From UBA11865 sp035686605 (lineage in GTDB: Bacteria > Chloroflexota > Anaerolineae > Promineifilales > Promineifilaceae): a stretch of DNA of 16,381 nt. This document shows positions 7,094 to 13,219 of this stretch, piece after piece (the first letter of the stretch is position 1; each line of letters opens with the position of its first letter). Where the stretch lies: positions 1 through 16,381 of the forward strand of contig DASRZI010000030.1 in the NCBI GenBank assembly GCA_035686605.1, in the 5' to 3' direction. The notes beneath the pieces were generated by a model. The model was not told where the DNA came from, did no database searches, and saw only the letters and a program-made list of their open reading frames with translations. The position numbers and the translations under genes are program-made.

Positions 7094-8323
7094 ATGCTAG
7101 ATGTCAGGTCACTAAAGAACGATTTTCCAATTCTCCAACAAGACGCATATGAGGGGAATAGCCTGGTGTACCTCGATAGTGCGGCTACCTCTCAGAAGCC
7201 CGATATCGTTATCGAGGCCATGAACTCCTACTATCGCAACTACAACGCCAACGTGCACAGGGGAATACATAGGTTGAGCGAGGAAGCGACTACAGCCTTT
7301 GAGGGTGCCCGTGAACGAATAGCAAACTTCTTCAACGCTCCGGACCCTGCCTGCACCATATTCACAAAAAATACAACTGAGGCTCTCAACCTTGTCGCCT
7401 ACAGTTGGGGTCGGCGGAATATTGAAGCTGGTGATGAAATACTCCTAACCGAAATGGAGCATCACTCGAATATCGTTCCTTGGCAGCTGCTTGCAGAAGA
7501 GAAGGGCGCTGTAATCCGATATTTGCCATTTACGGACGAAGGTCTGCTTGAAATGTCAAATCTGGATGACTATTTATCCAGACGAACGAAATTGGTCAGC
7601 TTCGCAAGCATGTCTAATGTGTTCGGTACCATTAATCCGAGCAAATCCTTAGTCGAGGCGGCTCATAGCGTTGGAGCAGTGGCTGTTATCGACGGCGCTC
7701 AAAGCGTCCCTCATTTGCCCGTGGACGTTCAAGAACTAGACTGCGATTTCCTGGCATTTTCTGGGCACAAAATGTGTGGTCCGACGGGAATCGGCGTGTT
7801 GTATGGGAAGCGTTCCCTGCTCGAAGAGATGCCTCCGTTTCTTGGCGGAGGTGATATGATAAGAAAAGTCCAGTTCGAAGGATCTACCTGGAACGATCTT
7901 CCTTGGAAATTCGAGGCTGGAACACCAAACATCGCCGAGGGCATTGGTCTCGGTGCTGCTGTGGATTACCTCAATGATATCGGCATGGATAACGTCCACG
8001 CTTATGAGCAGTTTATTACGGGCTATGCCTTAGAAGCCCTGAGTGAAGTTGACGGTCTCCGGGTGCTAGGTCCGCAAGTCGGACTGAAGGGCGGAGTAGC
8101 AGCCTTTACTCTCGCCGGAGTACACCCCCATGATATTTCACAGCTGCTAGACGAAGATGGCATCGCTATTCGGGCAGGTCACCACTGTGCTATGCCACTT
8201 CATCAGAAATTGTCGATACCAGCGAGTGCAAGAGCCAGCTTCTATTTGTATACTACGACAGAAGATATAGACCGCCTGGTAGCAGGTCTGAACCGCGTAC
8301 GAAAAGTGTTCAGGCTTGATTAA
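7094..8323 (+). CDS. sufS: Cysteine desulfurase SufS
   Basis: A 409-residue PLP-dependent class V aminotransferase-fold enzyme (group II, SufS type) that converts cysteine to alanine and holds the released sulfur as a persulfide for SufU. The PLP lysine is K226 in FSGHKMCGPTGIG, the histidine stacking on PLP lies in the EMEHHSN motif (120-126), and the catalytic cysteine is C365 in RAGHHCAMPLH, the motif that distinguishes SufS from the longer-loop IscS/NifS group. The family block GTPNIAEGIGLGAAVDYL is at 276-293. The ATG at 7094 gives a normal N-terminus (LKNDFPIL), although its Shine-Dalgarno is weak. It lies in the suf operon after a terminator-like hairpin and 83 bases before sufU, its expected sulfur acceptor. 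Confidence 0.95.
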   Translation: MLDVRSLKNDFPILQQDAYEGNSLVYLDSAATSQKPDIVIEAMNSYYRNYNANVHRGIHRLSEEATTAFEGARERIANFFNAPDPACTIFTKNTTEALNLVAYSWGRRNIEAGDEILLTEMEHHSNIVPWQLLAEEKGAVIRYLPFTDEGLLEMSNLDDYLSRRTKLVSFASMSNVFGTINPSKSLVEAAHSVGAVAVIDGAQSVPHLPVDVQELDCDFLAFSGHKMCGPTGIGVLYGKRSLLEEMPPFLGGGDMIRKVQFEGSTWNDLPWKFEAGTPNIAEGIGLGAAVDYLNDIGMDNVHAYEQFITGYALEALSEVDGLRVLGPQVGLKGGVAAFTLAGVHPHDISQLLDEDGIAIRAGHHCAMPLHQKLSIPASARASFYLYTTTEDIDRLVAGLNRVRKVFRLD

Positions 8324-8406
8324 TTGACATAGAATCGAGTAACAATTAAGGCGATAGGTAACTCCTTCAATAGTGGAGCTTGTTGAGTAGTTGATGGAAT
8401 TGGTTT

Positions 8407-8805
8407 ATGGATGAAAGAATGTACAGGGAGCAGATCATAGATCTGTATGAAAACCCCCTCAATTTCGGTTCGCTAGAGCCGGCAGATTTCACCTACGAAG
8501 AGGACAATCCTCTTTGTGGTGATGTAATTCGGATTTACGTTCGCATCGACGAGGACAACCGGGTATCTGACGTCAGTTGGAGCGGTGAAGGCTGCGCTAT
8601 TAGCCAGGCTTCCGCGTCCTTGCTAACGGAAGATATTAAGGGAAAGACGCTGGACGAGGTAAAGGCTTATACCAAGGAAGATGTCCTCGAGCTGCTGGGT
8701 ATCCAGCTAAGCATGACCCGCATAAAATGCGCCCTCCTATCGCTGAAAGTCCTCAAAGCGGGCGCATACGGCATGCCGGATGTTGAGGAGCTGCGTAAGG
8801 GATAG
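8407..8805 (+). CDS. sufU: SufU-type zinc-dependent sulfur acceptor, short form
   Basis: A 132-residue protein of the IscU/SufU fold that takes sulfur from SufS and passes it to SufB. The metal and sulfur site residues are C37 and D39 in NPLCGD, C63 in GEGCAIS and C108 in RIKCAL. As in SufU proteins, lysine (K107) precedes the last cysteine where IscU has histidine. The gap from C63 to C108 is 45 residues, close to IscU (43) and shorter than B. subtilis SufU (62), so the insertion characteristic of classical SufU is missing. The start could be ATG 8407 or ATG 8419 (M5); neither has a strong Shine-Dalgarno. It stops two bases before the Rieske gene, so the two are probably translationally linked. 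An IscU-like scaffold role cannot be excluded from sequence alone, but the SUF operon and K107 favour sulfur transfer. Confidence 0.9.
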   Translation: MDERMYREQIIDLYENPLNFGSLEPADFTYEEDNPLCGDVIRIYVRIDEDNRVSDVSWSGEGCAISQASASLLTEDIKGKTLDEVKAYTKEDVLELLGIQLSMTRIKCALLSLKVLKAGAYGMPDVEELRKG

Positions 8806-8807
8806 CC

Positions 8808-9128
8808 ATGGCCGAATTCGTCAAAGTCGCCCATATAAGCGAAATCCCCCCTGGTACTCGGAAAATCATCGACCTCGAAGAGGTGACAGTCGCCCTCTTC
8901 AACATAAATGGCCATTATTATTGCATCGAAGATGTGTGCACTCACGACAGCGGTCCCGTCGCAGAAGGTGAATTGGATGGTTTTAGGATAGAGTGTCCGC
9001 GTCATGGAGCCCATTTTGATGTTCGAGATGGGAAAGTCCTCTCGATGCCGGCTATCGTCCCAATTCCGGTCTACGAAGTGAAAATCGATGGTGAGGATAT
9101 CTATATCGAGTCACCCGACGCCTGGTAA
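8808..9128 (+). CDS. Rieske [2Fe-2S] ferredoxin
   Basis: A 106-residue soluble single-domain Rieske protein. The cluster motif is complete: C44-T-H46 and C63-P-R-H66, with 16 residues between the pairs, followed by GAHFDVRDGKV and the usual PIPVYEVKIDGEDIYI strand pair. There is no signal peptide or membrane segment, and no oxygenase domain, so it resembles ferredoxin components of dioxygenases and the small Rieske proteins often encoded inside suf operons. It begins two bases after the sufU stop and is the last gene before a strong terminator. Whether it donates electrons to cluster assembly or merely shares regulation as an Fe-S client is unknown. Its electron-transfer partner is not in this window. 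Confidence 0.93.
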   Translation: MAEFVKVAHISEIPPGTRKIIDLEEVTVALFNINGHYYCIEDVCTHDSGPVAEGELDGFRIECPRHGAHFDVRDGKVLSMPAIVPIPVYEVKIDGEDIYIESPDAW

Positions 9129-9150
9129 TATCATACTTCCCGGACTCTCT

Positions 9151-9188
9151 ACCTCCTTAGCTCACACTTGTGATCGGGAGGTTTTTTT
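9151..9188 (+). terminator. Intrinsic terminator of the suf operon
   Basis: The outer stem ACCTCC (9151-9156) pairs with GGAGGT (9177-9182) and encloses an inner TCAC/GTGA stem (9162-9165 with 9170-9173). A run of seven T (9182-9188) follows. It starts 22 bases after the Rieske stop codon and ends immediately before the next promoter. Confidence 0.85.
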
Positions 9189-9190
9189 GT

Positions 9191-9219
9191 TTGACAGGCC
9201 CTCGTAATTCGCCTATATT
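9191..9219 (+). promoter_or_regulatory. Near-consensus sigma-70-type promoter of the gyrA unit
   Basis: A perfect -35 box TTGACA (9191-9196) and a -10 box TATATT (9214-9219) are separated by exactly 17 bp. It begins three bases after the suf terminator U-run. The predicted start near 9226 leaves a leader of about 75 nt before the ATG at 9300. A second TATACT at 9264-9269 has no matching -35 box. Confidence 0.85.
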
Positions 9220-9299
9220 TGACGACGGTTTGTAGAAATCCCGTTCTGATCCCATCGTTTTACTATACTCTCTCGTGTGGTTTGTACCGGTAGTTATTT

Positions 9300-11789
9300 A
9301 TGGCAGAAGGTGAAATTGGCCTAGTACGGCAAGTCAGTATCGATAGCGAAATGCGTGACTCCTACTTGAGTTACGCCATGAGCGTCATCGTATCGCGTGC
9401 ATTACCAGACGCTGCGGATGGATTAAAGCCTGTTCAACGGCGAATCCTCTACGCCATGCACGACATGAGATTGAATCCTAGCGGCCCTTACAAGAAATCC
9501 GCTCGAGTTGTAGGAGAAGTGCTCGGAAAGTACCATCCACATAGCGATCAGTCAGTCTACGACGCTATGGTAAGGATGGCTCAAGATTTTTCGATGCGCT
9601 ATCCCTTGGTCGATGGACAGGGCAATTTTGGCTCGATCGATGGCGATGCAGCAGCAGCTATGCGGTACACAGAAGCTCGATTAACCCCAATGGGATCCGA
9701 TATGCTGCAGGACATCGGATCAGATACGGTTGACTTCACGAGCAACTTTGACGATTCTCTCAAAGAGCCGGCAGTCCTTCCCGCGACCATCCCTAACTTA
9801 TTAGTGAACGGTTCATCAGGTATCGCCGTGGGAATGTCCACGAGCATCCCTCCGCATAATTTGGGCGAAGTGATCGATGCAATGGCCTATATGCTCGATC
9901 GATGGACCGACCTGGAATCGATTACCCTTCCCGATCTGATGCGATTTATCAAAGGTCCCGACTTTCCCACGGGCGGGCTTATCTTTCGATACAAAGGCCA
10001 AGAAGACCAAGAAGGAGCAGGTAAGAGCGACGCACTAGCGAATGCCTATGCGACCGGGCGTGGAAGAGTCGTTGTAAGGGCCAAAGCCCATGTTGAGCAC
10101 ATGGAGCGGAAGAAATCGCGAATAGTCATCACCGAGCTACCATACCAGGTCAACAAGACGAATCTTTTGTCAAGGATCGCTGACCTGCATCGAGATGGGA
10201 AGATTGAAGGGCTCACCGATCTCCGCGACGAATCGGACCGTAACGGCATGCGTATCATCCTTGAGACTACGCGCAATGTGGAGCCAGAAGAGGTTTTGAG
10301 TAGACTGTTCCGGCTCACACCAATGCAGTCCACATTCAGCATCATCATGCTGGCCTTGGTGAAGGGTGAACCAAAGGTGCTTTCGTTGAAGCAAGCGCTG
10401 CGGGTATACCTTGAACACCGGCTCACCGTAATACGGCGTCGAAGCGAATACGAACTTGCTCAGGCTATCGATAGGGCTCACGTGCTCGAAGGACTGCTGA
10501 AGGCCCTGGATAACATCGATCAAGTTATCGACACGATCCGTCGCTCGAGAAATGTCGACAGCGCCCGTGTAAATTTGCAGCGCTCGTTTAAACTAACTGA
10601 GAAGCAAGCGCAGGCGATTCTGGAAATGCGACTGCGACGATTGGCAGGGTTAGAGCGTCGAATTATACTTGAGGAATACAAGGAGAAACAGAAACTTATT
10701 CAGAATCTCGAGAGGCTTCTATCAAAGCCAGAGCTTTTGAGGTTGGCAGTCAAAGAAGAGCTGTTGTCTGTGAGAGAGCGATATCAGGATGTCCGCCGGA
10801 CCCTGATAATGGGTGAGAGCAGCGACCGTGCCGACGTTTCAGCATCAGACTTGCTTCCTGACGAGATGGTATGGGTGTTAATTGGAGAGGATGGCACCTT
10901 AGCACGAACCTCGAGCCGTGAGATGATCACTGTGTCCGCAAAGCCTCGCGAAACTCCATCGAAGCTTCTCCAGGCAAATACGCAGGATACGCTGTATCTG
11001 TTTTCGGCCGATGGGCAGGCTGTTAGCTTGCCTGTCTACCAGCTGCCCCAGACTCGCGAGTTGGGTGAAGGAACCCATTGGTCAAGTCTCACTGGGGTCA
11101 CGAGGAGACAATACCTGGCAGCGGCTTGTGTGACGTCTCCGAACGGAGATGGCTTCTTGATACTGGGCACATTGGGCGGCGTAGTAAAACGAGTTAAAAT
11201 TGATGATCTGCCTGGAATAACCGGGACGCCATTTGCGGCCATCAATGTTCCTGACGATGATTCTCTTGGATGGGCCCGGATTTCAGACGGTGAAGGCGAG
11301 ATCGTGCTGGTAACCGCGGCAGGTAGGGCCATCCGTTTCAAAGAAGATACGGTCCGAACGATGGGCTTGCCCGCAGGTGGCGTAATGGGCATCAGACTAG
11401 CCAATGAGGCCGACGGCGTGGTTGCAATGGAACTTGCCTTACCAGAGGGATTCCTCTGGAGTATCACAGACAATGGCTTGGCGAAGGCGTCGCCGATGTC
11501 AGCCTATCCAATCCAGGGACGACATGGACAAGGTGTCATCAATATGAACTTACCGAAGGATGCATCGGAGGTAGTAGCATCCGTTGTCGGCCCTTCGGAC
11601 GCAACCATATTTGTCATCACCGCGGAGGGTTCGGCAAAGAGGATGATTCTAGATCAAACTAAGATTGGAAACAGACCGATAAAGCCCAGACCTTTGATGC
11701 GTCTAGGCGAACGCAATCGGGTGACAGGAGCCGTACTTCTACGACATCGAGTGGAAAATATTGTAGACAACTCAAGCGAGGAAGGTTAA
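9300..11789 (+). CDS. gyrA: Type II topoisomerase subunit A (GyrA family; gyrase or topo IV not certain)
   Basis: An 829-residue DNA cleavage-rejoining subunit (E. coli GyrA 875, ParC 752). Residues 10 to about 500 are the winged-helix, tower and coiled-coil core: catalytic Y123 in AAMRYTEARL, GSIDGDAAAAM just before it, NLLVNGSSGIAVGMST (166-181), and the ITELPYQVNKTNLL segment. Residues about 515-815 form a beta-pinwheel with roughly six blades (repeats such as DGTLARTS, DGQAVSLP, GGVVKRVK, AGRAIRF, NGLAKASP and EGSAKRMI). In the quinolone-contact helix the sequence is YHPHSDQSVYD: S82 and Q84 stand where E. coli GyrA has G81 and S83, while D88 matches D87. The canonical GyrA box QRRGGKG is not seen. 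A small insertion lies near residues 231-245. No clear Shine-Dalgarno precedes ATG 9300. gyrB is not adjacent. The promoter and terminator upstream make it independent of suf. Confidence 0.93.
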   Translation: MAEGEIGLVRQVSIDSEMRDSYLSYAMSVIVSRALPDAADGLKPVQRRILYAMHDMRLNPSGPYKKSARVVGEVLGKYHPHSDQSVYDAMVRMAQDFSMRYPLVDGQGNFGSIDGDAAAAMRYTEARLTPMGSDMLQDIGSDTVDFTSNFDDSLKEPAVLPATIPNLLVNGSSGIAVGMSTSIPPHNLGEVIDAMAYMLDRWTDLESITLPDLMRFIKGPDFPTGGLIFRYKGQEDQEGAGKSDALANAYATGRGRVVVRAKAHVEHMERKKSRIVITELPYQVNKTNLLSRIADLHRDGKIEGLTDLRDESDRNGMRIILETTRNVEPEEVLSRLFRLTPMQSTFSIIMLALVKGEPKVLSLKQALRVYLEHRLTVIRRRSEYELAQAIDRAHVLEGLLKALDNIDQVIDTIRRSRNVDSARVNLQRSFKLTEKQAQAILEMRLRRLAGLERRIILEEYKEKQKLIQNLERLLSKPELLRLAVKEELLSVRERYQDVRRTLIMGESSDRADVSASDLLPDEMVWVLIGEDGTLARTSSREMITVSAKPRETPSKLLQANTQDTLYLFSADGQAVSLPVYQLPQTRELGEGTHWSSLTGVTRRQYLAAACVTSPNGDGFLILGTLGGVVKRVKIDDLPGITGTPFAAINVPDDDSLGWARISDGEGEIVLVTAAGRAIRFKEDTVRTMGLPAGGVMGIRLANEADGVVAMELALPEGFLWSITDNGLAKASPMSAYPIQGRHGQGVINMNLPKDASEVVASVVGPSDATIFVITAEGSAKRMILDQTKIGNRPIKPRPLMRLGERNRVTGAVLLRHRVENIVDNSSEEG

Positions 11790-11795
11790 GAGAGA

Positions 11796-12260
11796 ATGAC
11801 CCAGCTACCAAGCCAAGATAAAGACCAATTCAGCGATACGTATGCCCATGACGAAGATGGCAACAGGTTTGTTTTTACGGTTGAGATGAAAAGGAAGTTA
11901 GCGCGCTCAGGTTTGCCAGTAGAACCCGAATCTCTCGGCGATCTAGAGGATACTGTTGAGAGCAGCTACAAAGAAGCAGTGGAGAGTAAACCCAAGGAAT
12001 TTACCCAGCCTGACATCATTCAGATCGATCCAGAGACGGGTAAATATATCGGCCGGCTTAAGTGGTACAATCCTATTCGAGGTTATGGTTTCATATCTCG
12101 AGGGGGTGGGGAGGATATCTTCTTCCATAAGACCAGCACGATTGGCAATCCTGATGAGTTTGAAGAAGGCCAGTGGGTCCTCTATGACGTCGAGGACCGG
12201 CCGAAGGGTCCGGAAGCGGCAGAAGTTGAGCCTTATCTGGGCGAGGTCCCTGAAGATTAA
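11796..12260 (+). CDS. Cold-shock-domain protein with long N-terminal extension
   Basis: A 154-residue protein with a cold-shock (CSD, OB-fold) nucleic-acid-binding domain at about residues 84-145. The RNP1-like motif is KWYNPIRGYGFISR (89-102), and RNP2 is DIFFH (107-111), close to the usual KWFN..KGYGFI and DVFVH. Ahead of it is an acidic, polar extension of about 83 residues with no family I recognise, ending in IDPETGKYIGRL, which leads into the domain. The acidic tail ends in EVPED. The ATG at 11796 is six bases after the gyrA-family stop, with GAGGAAGG upstream, so the two genes are almost certainly co-transcribed. Canonical Csp proteins are about 70 residues and stand alone, so this two-part protein in a topoisomerase operon is unusual. 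RNA or single-stranded DNA binding is expected; its targets are unknown. Confidence 0.85.
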   Translation: MTQLPSQDKDQFSDTYAHDEDGNRFVFTVEMKRKLARSGLPVEPESLGDLEDTVESSYKEAVESKPKEFTQPDIIQIDPETGKYIGRLKWYNPIRGYGFISRGGGEDIFFHKTSTIGNPDEFEEGQWVLYDVEDRPKGPEAAEVEPYLGEVPED

Positions 12261-12261
12261 C

Positions 12262-12288
12262 CGCCGTTTTTCATCGCCATGAAAGGCG
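12262..12288 (+). other. Stem-loop after the cold-shock-domain gene
   Basis: The stem TTTCAT (12269-12274) with ATGAAA (12279-12284) closes a CGCC loop, and an outer CGCC/GGCG stem (12262-12265 with 12285-12288) adds four pairs past a 3-base bulge. It begins two bases after the stop codon. No U-run follows, so it may protect the mRNA 3' end or be part of a rho-dependent end; it is not a standard intrinsic terminator. Confidence 0.4.
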
Positions 12289-12395
12289 CGGACGGATATA
12301 TTGCCAAGTCTATAAACAGGTCCGGTCAGCAAATCTCTTAAGTAGACATAATGTCACAAGCAGATTCCTGACCAAGAATTGTATTTCTAGGAGGA

Positions 12396-12917
12396 ATGGT
12401 GGAAGAACGCAACGAAGCTTTTGTGTGGGGAGACAAGAAGATGACTGTAATCGGACGGCAGCTGTCTGCCGGCGATGCAGCCCCGGAATTTATGGTGTTG
12501 GCCAACGATTTCAGCGAAGTGCGTCTGAGCGATTCGGCCGGAAAAGTTCGCCTGGTATCCGTAGTGCCTTCACTTGACACATCGGTTTGTGATACCCAAA
12601 CAAGGCGATTTAACCAGGAAGCCGCCGGAGTGGATCCCGATGTCGTGATTCTCACCATAAGCGCCGATCACCCAATAACCCAAAAGCGATGGTGCGGAGC
12701 CGCTGGCGTCGATCAGGTGCAGGTTCTGTCTGATTATCTGGAGATGAGTTTTGGACTGGCCTACGGGACTTGGATCAAGGAACGCCGGCTTGAGCAGCGA
12801 GCAATCTTCGTCATAGACAAAACCGACACGATTCGCTATACAGAGTATGTGCCCATCATCGGCCAATATCCCGATTACGAGCGAGCGCTAGCTGCGGTGA
12901 CCGCCGCCCTAGAATAG
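12396..12917 (+). CDS. tpx: Thiol peroxidase (Tpx-type peroxiredoxin)
   Basis: A 173-residue atypical two-cysteine peroxiredoxin that reduces hydrogen peroxide and alkyl or lipid hydroperoxides with electrons from thioredoxin. The peroxidatic site is T62-S-V-C65 in PSLDTSVCD, the resolving cysteine is C100 in KRWCGAAGV (35 residues on; E. coli has 34), and the active-site arginine is R135 in EQRAIFVID. The family-typical N-terminus (V..AFVWGDKKMTVIGRQL) supports ATG 12396. Oddly, the excellent AGGAGG at 12389-12394 is only one base before that ATG, which is closer than usual. The next in-frame ATG at 12441 has GGGGAG upstream at better spacing but would remove 15 family-like residues. It lies 135 bases after the cold-shock gene, probably with its own promoter, though none is clear to me. 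Confidence 0.92.
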   Translation: MVEERNEAFVWGDKKMTVIGRQLSAGDAAPEFMVLANDFSEVRLSDSAGKVRLVSVVPSLDTSVCDTQTRRFNQEAAGVDPDVVILTISADHPITQKRWCGAAGVDQVQVLSDYLEMSFGLAYGTWIKERRLEQRAIFVIDKTDTIRYTEYVPIIGQYPDYERALAAVTAALE

Positions 12918-12962
12918 CTAGACCCTACCCATAAAGCAGATATGCGTACGGTTAGGATGGGG

Positions 12963-13061
12963 GATGGGACGCTGGTGACGCAGATGAGGAATGAGATAAA
13001 CGCAGATAAATCAAGATAGAACAGACAATCAGCGTTTATCTGCGAGCTCTCGCTAGAGAGC
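12963..13061. repeat. 99-bp direct repeat, copy 1 of 2
   Basis: It is 96/99 identical to copy 2, which starts 124 bp downstream. Inside are a 10-bp inverted repeat AGATAAACGC (12994-13003) with GCGTTTATCT (13032-13041), and a hairpin GCTCTC-GCTA-GAGAGC at 13046-13061 that forms its right end. It sits in the 302-bp gap between convergent tpx and the oppF-like gene; the gap shows no credible gene. The three differences from copy 2 are at 12975, 13030 and 13042. A dispersed REP- or MITE-like element is possible. Confidence 0.9.
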
Positions 13062-13086
13062 AGAGCAGCATGCAGTTAGTAAAGGA

Positions 13087-13185
13087 GATGGGACGCTGAT
13101 GACGCAGATGAGGAATGAGATAAACGCAGATAAATCAAGATAGAACAGACAATGAGCGTTTATCTACGAGCTCTCGCTAGAGAGC
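13087..13185. repeat. 99-bp direct repeat, copy 2 of 2
   Basis: Second copy, with the variant bases at 13099, 13154 and 13166 and the same internal inverted repeats. A 25-bp unrelated spacer (13062-13086) separates it from copy 1. The segment CTCGCTA (13173-13179) can also pair with TAGCGAG (13190-13196) just outside the copy. Confidence 0.9.
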
Positions 13186-13191
13186 CAATTA

Positions 13192-13202
13192 GCGAGCTCT
13201 CG
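13192..13202. repeat. Partial third occurrence of the repeat's right-end motif
   Basis: GCGAGCTCTCG here is identical to 13042-13052 in copy 1 and lies seven bases past the end of copy 2, 17 bases before the oppF-like stop codon. It suggests that a further copy or its end was once present. Confidence 0.5.
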
Positions 13203-13219
13203 TCATAGAACTGCGTGGT

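Noticed and set aside
8324..8406. Consensus-like -35 box TTGACA at 8324-8329 just after sufS, possible internal promoter for sufU
   Set aside because: No acceptable -10 box lies 16-18 bp downstream (TTAAGG or TAAGGC only), so I do not call a promoter.
9264..9269. TATACT as a second -10 box closer to the gyrA-family start
   Set aside because: No -35-like hexamer at the right distance and no TG extension; the promoter at 9191-9219 is far better.
12942..13019. 25-codon reading frame running into repeat copy 1
   Set aside because: No Shine-Dalgarno of note, no recognisable protein, and it consists mostly of repeat sequence. Not supported as a gene.
12963..13185. CRISPR array
   Set aside because: Only two repeats of 99 bp with one 25-bp spacer; unit size and structure do not fit CRISPR, and no cas genes are present.
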